DNA of 64,000 bases from M3007 sp041160955 (GTDB lineage: Bacteria; Bacteroidota; Bacteroidia; Chitinophagales; Saprospiraceae). Position numbers and translations under genes: made by a program. The DNA lies in contig JBEAVK010000435.1 in NCBI GenBank assembly GCA_041160955.1, forward strand, positions 1-64,000, read 5' to 3'. A model generated the notes under the pieces. It saw nothing but the letters and a program-made list of their open reading frames with translations. It had not been told where the DNA came from and searched no databases. How positions within the stretch are numbered: the stretch's first letter is position 1; every line of letters starts with the position of its first letter. Positions 35,462 to 44,100 of the stretch are shown piece after piece.

Positions 35462-35929
35462 ATGGTAGCAATAATTATGGGTTCGGATTCGGACCTTCCA
35501 GTCATGCAGAAAGCAGCAGATATACTTCATATTCTGCAAGTTCCTTTTGAAATGAGTATCGTTTCGGCGCATCGTACACCCACACGAATGTTTGAGTTTG
35601 CACAAACGGCGCATACCAGAGGCATTTCGGTGATTATTGCTGGTGCTGGCGGGGCGGCACATTTGCCGGGTATGGTAGCCGCTATTTCGCCTTTACCCGT
35701 GATAGGAGTACCTGTAAAGTCATCCAATTCTATTGATGGCTGGGACAGCATCCTTTCTATTTTACAAATGCCAGAAGGCGTACCTGTGGCCACGGTTGCC
35801 TTGAATGGCGCGCGAAATGCAGGTATTCTAGCGGCTCAAATCCTTTCTGTTTCCGATAAGGATTTACAAGGTCGAGTTATTTTGTATAAAAAAGAATTAG
35901 AAGCGATAGTATTGGCTAAAAATATATAG
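35462..35929 (+). CDS. purE: N5-carboxyaminoimidazole ribonucleotide mutase
   Basis: Converts N5-CAIR to CAIR in purine synthesis. It is 155 residues (class I PurE) with AIIMGSDSDLPVMQKAADIL, the catalytic-His segment SAHRTPTRM, and the signature AGAGGAAHLPGMVAA. The partner purK is at 57588-58742, so the pair is split in this genome. ATG 35462 is preceded by CATCTTTG-CACT, placing a TTTG box only 4 bases before the start and predicting a leaderless or nearly leaderless mRNA. It is divergent from the lipoprotein operon, 36 bases away. Confidence 0.96.
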   Translation: MVAIIMGSDSDLPVMQKAADILHILQVPFEMSIVSAHRTPTRMFEFAQTAHTRGISVIIAGAGGAAHLPGMVAAISPLPVIGVPVKSSNSIDGWDSILSILQMPEGVPVATVALNGARNAGILAAQILSVSDKDLQGRVILYKKELEAIVLAKNI

Positions 35930-35964
35930 GTAAGTGTTGCTTCTGCGCTCCTGCGGTATCAAAA

Positions 35965-36005
35965 AAACTTTGAGTGTTGTACTTCGGTCTGAAATCTCAA
36001 AGTTT
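35965..36005 (+). terminator. Probable terminator after purE
   Basis: AAACTTTGAG (35965-35974) pairs with CTCAAAGTTT (35996-36005), a 10-bp stem ending in TTT. The preceding A-run would make it work better on the minus strand. Confidence 0.5.
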
Positions 36006-36151
36006 ATCAATCAAAATAAAAGTGTAGTGTTGCAAATAAAATATCGCAAATAAACCTGCGTTTTATGGGCAAAGGAATTTATTTCGGCATCGTTCTTTAG
36101 CATATTTTTTTCCAAAAAACTTACTCTAAATTTTTTTATCAATTATTTATT

Positions 36152-38725
36152 ATGAAAAACCTTACCCCCGCTCTATTTTTATTCACATTGTTCTTTACTG
36201 GTCATCTACAGGCTCAATTAAGTGATGGTTTTAAAAAATTAGACAATAAAGCATTTGACGAAGCATTGGATGTTTTTAAGGCGGCACTTTCAGCCAAAGA
36301 TGACGTAATTCCAGCCCAATGGGGCATTGCTCAGATTTTGGCAAATCCAGAATATCCAGAGCATAACTACGACTCGGCTTTTGCACTAAAAACGATTATT
36401 GAATCGGGTTTGCGTAAAAATAAAGACAGTAAAGCCAAAAAGAAATGGGGCAAAAAGTATAATCTCACGACCGATGGCTTAAAAGAACTGGCTAAGCCAC
36501 TTGGCGAACTGCGCTGGAAAGAAATAAACGGCTCAGGAGATCTACAAGCATTTGATAATTATTTGAGGGTGTTTAAAAATAGGATACCTGCCAAAACACG
36601 GAAGTATTTGGACAACCAACAATCCGCTGCATTGAGGAGTATTGTAACCGGTGGTGCAAAGAATTACCAACAGGTGAATTATATACTGCAACGCCATGAA
36701 AAATATATACTCGATTCCTTCCCCGGTCGATTACCTCCACTTAAAAACGACCAATTTAAATTGTTTATGTCCGAAAATGGAAGTGATTTAAGCACTTTAG
36801 TTGTTTTTATGTCACGACACCCCAAACATTCGATCAGCATACATCCTGCCCGAGCAGACTTTGACCAAGCCTATAAAGAGGCTACTGCTACGGGCTGGAT
36901 TAAGTTTTTGGGTAAATATCCTGGCACTCCTTACGATGAGTTTATTTATGAAAAAATATCAAGCGATTTAGCAAAAAATGCACTTCCAGAGGCACAAAAA
37001 AGTCAATTGTCCCAAGAGGAAAAATGGATTTTGGAAGATATTTTGCAAGGAAATGCTACGGGTATCAGGGTAAGTCCGTCTTCTGTTTTTGATGGAAATG
37101 GCAAAGAAGAATGGGGCAATTATATCCGTAGAAGAGCGGGTAAAAAAGAGGGCTTTACGGCACTTAAATCGATGCTCAAATACTATATGGATAAGCGCGA
37201 ATGGGATGCTTCGACTAAATTACTTCAGGATTTTGGAGCGATGTTCCCCGATGAGTCCGTATGGGTAAAAAGTACGATGGATCTTGTGAGCAGCCCGGAT
37301 AATGGTGTTCGGCCTATTCGATTAAAAAATAATATTAGTTCAAAGGGCGATGAATACTCTCCCACAATTACTTCTGATGGGCAAACCTTAGTTTTTTGTG
37401 CATCTAACAGAAAAGAGTCGATTTGGGGAGAGGATATTTATATTTCAGAGCGGAAGGACAGCATTTGGCAGGAAGCACAATTGTTAAAAGATATTTCTGG
37501 TTCGGGTCACGAAGCACCCATGTGTTTTACCGCCGATGGCAATACGATGGTTGTTTTTAAAAACGGTAAAGTATTTTTAAGTAACCGCAACGCAACGGGT
37601 TGGGGGCCAACAACGCCATTTCCGGTGGATTTATCTGAGTTTGGTTGGGTAGCAGATGTACATTTTGTGTCAGGCGAACAGCGGGTGTATTTTGCCGCTA
37701 GAACCAAAGGATCGGAATGGGATTATAGTAGCACCGATATTTATATGGCTGCCAAAGATGGTGATGGGAATTGGGGTAAACCCGAATTATTACCCGAACC
37801 TATTAATACGAAGGCTTTTGATCGTTCTCCTTTTGTCCATCCCGACCAAACGACGATGTATTTTAGTTCTGCTCGCGAGGGCGGATTGGGCGAACTAGAT
37901 GTATATAAATCGGTACGTTTAGATAATACATGGCGAAATTGGAGCGTTCCTGTTAATCTTGGAAAAAACATTAATACCACGGGAAACAACTGGGGCTATG
38001 TGGTCACTACGGATGGTAGTACTGCCTATTATTCTGCGCGATTAGAAAATACGGATAACGAGGATATTTTTTATATTACCTTGCCTAAAGAAGCACGCCC
38101 TCAAAAAGCAGTATTGCCTATCGTTATTTTGGTACAAGATGAGATGAAAAAACCGATTCCCAACGCAAGGGTAGAAGTGCTCAATTCCAATACTGGTGTG
38201 AGAACCGGGGAAAGCCGTACTTCGCCAAAAGGGGGAAAAGTAACGATCTATGTCACAGAGGGTGAGCGTGTTACGGTTTCGGCGATTCAAAAGGGTTATT
38301 TTGGCGATCCTGTATCTGTTGACAGCCGCAATGCTGGTACGGAGGTAGTGATTACGCTAAAAACAGTGCAAGAAATACTGGAAGGAAAAACGTCTTTGAA
38401 TGCGGACATCTTATTTGATTTAGGCAAGTCCGAATTGAAGCCTGAAGCAGCGGGTCAACTCAAGTTTGTTGCAGATTTTGCTAAACGTGAAAAGTTGAAA
38501 CTCGAATTGAGTGGACACACCGACCCAACTGGATCCGATGAAGAAAATTTACTTTTATCTAAAGCAAGGGCAGAGGCTGTACGCACAGCATTGATTGGAG
38601 TAGGCATCAAACCTGATAATATGATTGCCGAAGGGTTTGGCGAAACGAAGTTAATTTGTACCGAGCAAAACAATGATTGCTATCAGAAAAATAGACGCGT
38701 AGAAATAAGATGGAAAAAAGAATGA
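36152..38725 (+). CDS. Outer-membrane OmpA-family protein with TPR-like, PD40 and CarboxypepD_reg domains (PorE-like)
   Basis: An 857-residue exported protein with a signal peptide (cleavage near LQAQ at 22). A TPR-like helical region lies at about 25-370. A PD40 propeller follows at about 390-650, with units such as YSPTITSDGQTLVFCASNRK and SPFVHPDQTTMYFSSAREGG. The CarboxypepD_reg-like sandwich is at about 665-735. The C-terminal OmpA domain at about 750-857 has LSGHTDPTGSDEENLLLSKA and ends NRRVEIRWKKE. This order matches PorE, the peptidoglycan-binding T9SS component, but many paralogues share it. A shorter relative is at 12122-14179. Confidence 0.85.
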   Translation: MKNLTPALFLFTLFFTGHLQAQLSDGFKKLDNKAFDEALDVFKAALSAKDDVIPAQWGIAQILANPEYPEHNYDSAFALKTIIESGLRKNKDSKAKKKWGKKYNLTTDGLKELAKPLGELRWKEINGSGDLQAFDNYLRVFKNRIPAKTRKYLDNQQSAALRSIVTGGAKNYQQVNYILQRHEKYILDSFPGRLPPLKNDQFKLFMSENGSDLSTLVVFMSRHPKHSISIHPARADFDQAYKEATATGWIKFLGKYPGTPYDEFIYEKISSDLAKNALPEAQKSQLSQEEKWILEDILQGNATGIRVSPSSVFDGNGKEEWGNYIRRRAGKKEGFTALKSMLKYYMDKREWDASTKLLQDFGAMFPDESVWVKSTMDLVSSPDNGVRPIRLKNNISSKGDEYSPTITSDGQTLVFCASNRKESIWGEDIYISERKDSIWQEAQLLKDISGSGHEAPMCFTADGNTMVVFKNGKVFLSNRNATGWGPTTPFPVDLSEFGWVADVHFVSGEQRVYFAARTKGSEWDYSSTDIYMAAKDGDGNWGKPELLPEPINTKAFDRSPFVHPDQTTMYFSSAREGGLGELDVYKSVRLDNTWRNWSVPVNLGKNINTTGNNWGYVVTTDGSTAYYSARLENTDNEDIFYITLPKEARPQKAVLPIVILVQDEMKKPIPNARVEVLNSNTGVRTGESRTSPKGGKVTIYVTEGERVTVSAIQKGYFGDPVSVDSRNAGTEVVITLKTVQEILEGKTSLNADILFDLGKSELKPEAAGQLKFVADFAKREKLKLELSGHTDPTGSDEENLLLSKARAEAVRTALIGVGIKPDNMIAEGFGETKLICTEQNNDCYQKNRRVEIRWKKE

Positions 38726-39035
38726 TTAATTTACTCCGGTATATTCATTTTTTTGATGGGCGAAATATTGCTTGTTTTCGCCAAAACAAGCAATATTTCA
38801 ACTTCAAACTGTTAAATATTTAACTGTTATATCCTGCGTAAAGGTTTTTATTCGGATATTTGTGCTCCATTTTGACAAGACAAGGAAAATTTGGTAGGTT
38901 AGTATTCAAAATTGCCCACACAATTTTTGTTGTAAACAAACGTTTTTTCTACAAAATAATATTTCGATCTCAAGACCCGTTCGAATTCCGAATAGTATTA
39001 ACATTTTTGATCCATTTAAACTTAAGACGTATTAT
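38726..39035. other. Intergenic region with a 17-bp perfect inverted repeat
   Basis: These 310 bases hold no credible gene. The main feature is the palindrome at 38762-38799. The rest is AT-rich and leads to the lytic transglycosylase start. A 61-codon frame at 38860-39045 starts from a non-ATG codon and overlaps the next gene, and is not taken as real. Confidence 0.5.
38762..38799. terminator. 17-bp perfect hairpin after the PD40/OmpA gene
   Basis: GAAATATTGCTTGTTTT (38762-38778) and AAAACAAGCAATATTTC (38783-38799) are exact complements with a 4-base loop CGCC. No T-run follows, so it may be a processing or stabilising hairpin or a Rho-type end rather than a classic terminator. Confidence 0.5.
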
Positions 39036-40781
39036 ATGTCGTTGAGCCTCTCTCGTGTCAGTCGTTTTGTTATAGGACTGACTTTCTTTTTTTTCGCCTC
39101 ACCATCGGCTTACAGCCAATACGAGGAAATGTCCGATGTAGATGCGGATTCCGCAGCAACTGCGAAATTAGTAGCCAAATCACCTTATATTGTCAAAAAT
39201 GTTACCGACAAAGAAATTAATGATCGGTTAAGTCAAATGACGAGTTGCGTTGATTTACGCAACACAAGGGTCGTGAAAAGTTATATCATGCACTACTTAA
39301 CGCGTCCGGAGAAAACCAGACGATTGTTGAGCAAAATGGTGACTTATTTCCCTTTGTTCGAAAAGAAACTTTTGGAAAATGAAGTGCCAGATGCTTTAAA
39401 GTATTTGTCTGTGGTAGAGTCGGCTTTGAATGCTAATGCTGTTTCTCGTGTGGGGGCATCTGGTTTGTGGCAATTTATGCCAGCAACGGGTTTGGACTAC
39501 GGAATGCAAATCAATTCGGCTATTGATGAACGCAACAACGTTGTTAAATCAACTGAAGGTGCTGCCAAATACCTAAAACATCTATTTAACCAATATAATG
39601 ATTGGGCACTCGCATTGGCTGCATATAATAGTGGCCCCAATCGTGTTAATGGTGCGATCAAAAGAGCGGGTAGCCGTAATTTTTGGGTAATCCAACGTTT
39701 CCTTCCCGAAGAAACACGCAACTATGTACCCGCGTTTATTGCAGCAACTTATATCTGTAATTTTTATAACGAGCATAACCTCGAACCCAAATTCCCGGAA
39801 TTGGACGAGCAAATTACCGATCATATCACTGTGTATGATGGTATTTCCTTTTCGGCCATCGCAAAAGCAACGGGATTAAGTTATCAACTAGTGTCTGATC
39901 TTAATCCGGGTTTTCGCCGCGCTTATATTCCGCCTTCCAAACGTGGATATTATTTGACATTGCCTAAACGTGTGATGCCCGCTATGGTGCGCCATTTGAA
40001 TGGGCTTGGAGGTAGTACTTATCGTTTAGATGGCAGCGAATACGCGAATGTAAGTGGTGATGGTATTACTAGTGGTAATCAATACTATTTTACTAATGTA
40101 GCCGTATCTGAAACGGATTTAGCCGATCGTTTTGCAGCAAAAATTGGCGCAAGTGGTGTACAGTTGAGGGTTTGGAACAACTTGGCTAATCCTTATGTAT
40201 ATGCCAATCAAACTGTTAAAATATGGCATCCTGTTCATGTGATCAAACACGTAGGTGGTATTGACGTAGCCGCTGCCCAGAAAACGGAAGTGCCTGCTTC
40301 ACCTGTAAGAGTGCCTTCAAATGCAACTGCTCCGAAGCCTTCAACGGCACCTGCAACAACTGTTACCTCTACAAAACCTTCGCCGAATGGTGGCTCTACT
40401 ACTGTAACTACGATTACTAGACCGGCCACTAATCCGCCGACAAAGCCGACTGTTGGTGCTACGCCTGCAAAACCTACTACGGGTGTTCCTGTGAGTACAG
40501 TAAATAGTGGAACTAGTACGACGCTAGTTAAGCCTTCTGCTCCAACAACAGGTACAGCAGCATCTGCTACACCAGTTACAACAAAACCCACTGCTTCGAC
40601 AACAATTATTAAGTCATCATCTAGTACACAAACGCAGTATTTGTTTCATAAAGTAAAGGATAAAGAAACATTGGGCGATTTAGCGCGCCGTTATAGTGTT
40701 TCTGAAGATGCCTTGATGCGTTTAAATAATACTGCTGAGGTAAAAGCGGGTATGTTGGTGCGTATTAAGGAATTGAAATAG
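39036..40781 (+). CDS. Membrane-bound lytic murein transglycosylase D-like, with LysM
   Basis: A 581-residue exported GH23 lytic transglycosylase. Signal peptide is residues 1-27. The catalytic SLT domain at about 115-260 shows KYLSVVESALNANAVSRVGA with the catalytic Glu, SGLWQFMPATGLDYGM and LALAAYNSGPNRVNGAIKRA. A degenerate LysM is at about 265-310. A long Thr/Pro/Ala-rich linker (about 410-535) leads to a C-terminal LysM (HKVKDKETLGDLARRYSVSE). It cleaves peptidoglycan with 1,6-anhydro formation. A strong terminator follows at 40809-40852. Confidence 0.92.
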   Translation: MSLSLSRVSRFVIGLTFFFFASPSAYSQYEEMSDVDADSAATAKLVAKSPYIVKNVTDKEINDRLSQMTSCVDLRNTRVVKSYIMHYLTRPEKTRRLLSKMVTYFPLFEKKLLENEVPDALKYLSVVESALNANAVSRVGASGLWQFMPATGLDYGMQINSAIDERNNVVKSTEGAAKYLKHLFNQYNDWALALAAYNSGPNRVNGAIKRAGSRNFWVIQRFLPEETRNYVPAFIAATYICNFYNEHNLEPKFPELDEQITDHITVYDGISFSAIAKATGLSYQLVSDLNPGFRRAYIPPSKRGYYLTLPKRVMPAMVRHLNGLGGSTYRLDGSEYANVSGDGITSGNQYYFTNVAVSETDLADRFAAKIGASGVQLRVWNNLANPYVYANQTVKIWHPVHVIKHVGGIDVAAAQKTEVPASPVRVPSNATAPKPSTAPATTVTSTKPSPNGGSTTVTTITRPATNPPTKPTVGATPAKPTTGVPVSTVNSGTSTTLVKPSAPTTGTAASATPVTTKPTASTTIIKSSSSTQTQYLFHKVKDKETLGDLARRYSVSEDALMRLNNTAEVKAGMLVRIKELK

Positions 40782-40808
40782 AGGGTTTTATAGATTTTTT
40801 ATTTTTTG

Positions 40809-40852
40809 AACATCCAATTAATTCGGTTTGAATTAATTGGATGTTTTTTTTG
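40809..40852 (+). terminator. Intrinsic terminator of the lytic transglycosylase gene
   Basis: AACATCCAATTAATTC (40809-40824) pairs with GAATTAATTGGATGTT (40830-40845), 16 bp perfect, followed by a T-run. Confidence 0.9.
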
Positions 40853-40881
40853 TGATTGGGCGCGGGGGGGGGCGTGCGTGC

Positions 40882-40910
40882 GTAGAGACGTTGCACTGCA
40901 ACGTCTCTAC
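40882..40910. repeat. Palindromic repeat, copy 1 (complete)
   Basis: GTAGAGACGTTGCA (40882-40895) and TGCAACGTCTCTAC (40897-40910) form a perfect 14-bp hairpin with a one-base centre. It is followed by ACGATATGGTGGTATCCC, nearly the same as the sequence after copy 2. Similar GTAGAGACGTTGC palindromes are known as dispersed repeats in cyanobacteria and some Bacteroidota (from memory). Confidence 0.8.
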
Positions 40911-41029
40911 ACGATATGGTGGTATCCCCGGTGGTTTTAGACGTGATTTAACGTGGATAATCTAGGGATTTTTCTGGTTGTATTCCCGTGATTTTCCTTA
41001 TGGTTTTCCCCGTTTATTTTACTGGTGAT

Positions 41030-41057
41030 TTTAGACGTTGCGGTGCAACGTCTCTAC
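41030..41057. repeat. Palindromic repeat, copy 2
   Basis: TTTAGACGTTGCGGTGCAACGTCTCTAC: arms AGACGTTGC and GCAACGTCT with a GGT loop. The left outer GTAG is replaced by TTT, while the right CTCTAC is kept. It is followed by GCAATACGGTGGTATTCC, matching copy 1's flank. Confidence 0.8.
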
Positions 41058-41074
41058 GCAATACGGTGGTATTC

Positions 41075-41160
41075 CTGTTATTTTTCTGTTATTTCCCCCG
41101 TTATTTCCCGTTATTTCCCCCGTTATTTCCCCGTCATTCCCCGTCATTTCCCCGTTATTT
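41075..41160. repeat. Degenerate short tandem repeat of CCGTTATTTCCC
   Basis: About seven or eight imperfect 10-13 base units built on CCGTTATTTCCC lie between palindrome copies 2 and 3. Looser versions of the same unit (CCGTGATTTTCC, CCCCGTTTATTTTA) extend back to about 40920. Units are too short and too variable for a CRISPR array. Confidence 0.75.
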
Positions 41161-44100
41161 TAGACGTTGCGGTGCAACGTCTCTACCGGTGGATCGGATA
41201 CGGATACGTTGGGGTTTGGACCAAATTCGTTCTTCGTTATTATAATACAAATAGGCCAAACTTGCGGGGGACTCAAACGTACCTGCTATATCGGCTCGAA
41301 GATCCAAATTTAATATTCGGGTGCTATTGGCGGCTAAATTTTCAAAATGAAAAACAATAAATCCATCCCAAATTTCATAAAAATCAATCAAATGCTCTTC
41401 CTGTAGTTTTTTCAATTGCCAAGGTTGTAGCGAGAGACCTGCGGGCAAACCCAAGACCACCATTGGGGATGCAAGTGTAGCGGACGTGCTATTGGATAGC
41501 CTTGTTGTGAAACGTACTATTCCACCAGTATTCACTTGTGTTTCCGATATATTGGTTGTAAATTGTAGAGGGCAATTAGATGAGTTTGGTTGTAGGCTGG
41601 AGTACTGGAATTCTAAATCAATGGGTACTTGCGCGTTTTCCGGTTCAAACCTAATTTTTACATCTTGTTGACCAGTAGTGAAATATTGCGCCAAATCATT
41701 GATCTCTAATGGCTTACTTCTCTTTGCTACAAAATCAATTACGGCTACATTCTTGCCGTTGATATTTATAATCAGTTTGGAATCTTTTGCTTTGGTTTGT
41801 ACTTTTTTGGCGTATTGCACCAATGCGCGCATAGCCAAAACTGTACTTTGGGTATTGCCGTAGCCGTACTCGTTTTTAGATGCGGAAAGGAATTGTATGG
41901 CTTGGGTAATCGGAGTATTGTTTTGTTGCCCTTCTAATAAAGCCATCACCACTAATGAGGTTGTTTCAATACTCAATGCTTTACCTTGGCTATGCGTAAT
42001 GGATTTCGTTTTTCCTGTCCAAGAGCCGTCTTTTTCTTGTCTTGCTAATAGTTTTTGTATAATCCCCTCAGCGCGTTGATCGTGTTGGCGGATCAGCACA
42101 TTGGCGATCAGTGCCAGTTGATAAGCATCATCGCTTTTGAGTGCTTGCTGGTAGGCTGCCTCTATTTCTGGTTTAAACTGTTGGTGGTAATCGGCTTCGG
42201 TGATTGCCCAAGCCATATATGCCCCTAACATTTCGATGTTCTCCCAAGACGACGAATTTAACCAACCTCCTTTACCATCGCGACGGCTTAATAACCATTT
42301 TATCGTGCGGTCTATGATGCTTTTATCAATTTTGAATACATTGGACATATCTTTGAATTGTAGTAATCCATAAGCAGTAAGCCTCTCTTGTGCTGGGGAG
42401 CGCCCATACAACTCGAAACCGCCAGATTTGCATTCATACGCTGCCAATTTGTTGTATCCCTCTTGCAGGTATTGCATGGCTCGTGCTTCCACCTCGGGTA
42501 GTAATGTGCCTGTACTGCGCAACAAATCTAATACTAATAAATTAGGGTAATTGCTACTACTTACCTGTTCAAAACAGCCATTGGGTTGTCGTAACATACG
42601 CTCCATGCCTTTCAGTACATCGGTTAAAGTATTGGGATAAGCCGTTAATTTTGCCGATACAGAGCCAGCAAGAGGTTCTTGAATATCAAATTGAAAATGA
42701 CTGGACGGTGCATTGTTAGACAGGACAAAACAGGTCGGAAAACCGCGTTGTAATGTTTTTATAGGCACAGTAAATCCATCAATAGTGGCTTCTGCATTGC
42801 TCAATGCTATGGAAATAGCACCATTAGGGTCTTCGTCCGGACGCAGGTGACCTACTAAAAAACGCATTGGAATAATCTTAGTTTGACCCGGTTCAACAAT
42901 GGCATATTTCACTAGATCTCCTACAGCCCTAAAGTGTTTAGGCACCGCTGTTTCCAATACCCCTGATGCTGGATATTGGGTATGATTGGTCATCGCCAAC
43001 ATCAATTGCAGGGTATCGCCTGAAATGATATAAGCAGGTAGGTTAGCACTTATACTCACTGGTTTTTGCACAAAAAATAGTTTTTCAGTATGTGCAATTT
43101 GCCCTTTTTCTCCAAAACCTTCGATCGTTGCCCTGAAATTACTAATGGCATCGGAGGTAAAAAACTGTAATTGGGCATAACCATGCACGTCGGTTCTGAT
43201 ATCGGGATTCCAGTATAGGGTTTTGCGGAAATCGTTGCGTATGGTATTAGCACCGCTTTGCAAGTTATATTTTGGAGCGTAAAACTCACGAATTTGCGTA
43301 TATTGGAAGTTGGGTGTGCCAAATTTGTTGTCTGCTACCTGTTTGTTTTCAGCCTCTATTCCTTTTTTCGAGACGGATTGTTCCTCATGCTTTTCTGTTT
43401 TTAACGCGGGTATTATATTCTGGTCAAATTTTCCAGAAATTACCTGCATTGTGGTGATGGGTTTTGGCTCAGCGTCTTTAAGCATATTGTCCGGTGTTTC
43501 CATTGGTTGTGCTGCTGCTAATATTGTCACGTTTTCTTGGAGGTCATCGGTTTCGACATTTATTTCAAGTGGGGGAGCAGGGGCCATTGCTGCACTTGAA
43601 CGCTTTTTGGTACTTTCTTTTTTCCCTTTCTTTTTTTTAACGGAAACCTGGTCGCTAGTGCGAATAGTTTGTACAGACATTGATATCTCTTGTTTCCGAA
43701 CTTCTCGTACTGCGCCAGTTATTACCACCTCACCGAGTAATGTTCCTCCTGACATACTGATGAATATATTTGTATTGTGTATTTTTTTTATTTCTAAACC
43801 ACGTAATTGGAAGGTTGATAAGCCAGTATAAGTTGTCATTAAGTCGTATTTACCGGGTAAAAGTTCCATGTTGAAATTACCACCCATATCAGAATTTGTT
43901 CCCCTTATTAATTTTCCATTTTGGTAAACTGATACGCTCACCCCCTGAAGTACGTCAAGATCATCCCCAATAATTTTGCCAGAAAGCACTGTGCGTTTTT
44001 CTACCATTGGAATTACCTTTAAGTTATAACTACCTCTAGGTATAATACCACTAGAAACTACCATATTTGTATTGTGACCTTTGATCGGATATAAATTATG

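Noticed and set aside
35426..35662. 79-residue N-terminal extension of the DUF6438 lipoprotein
   Set aside because: It is antisense to purE and would bury the clear lipoprotein signal peptide at ATG 35425.
38860..39045. 61-codon frame before the lytic transglycosylase gene
   Set aside because: It starts at a non-ATG codon, overlaps the next gene by 10 bases and has no recognisable content.
41075..41160. CRISPR-like array
   Set aside because: Units are about 10-13 bases, imperfect and directly joined without unique spacers. No cas genes are present.
40988..41360. Plus-strand frames of 85 and 111 codons across the repeat patch
   Set aside because: They consist of translated palindromes (RRCGATSL, DVAVQRLY) and the CCGTTATTTCCC array (FPRYFP repeats), and one continues antisense to the macroglobulin gene. 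No promoter or start context.
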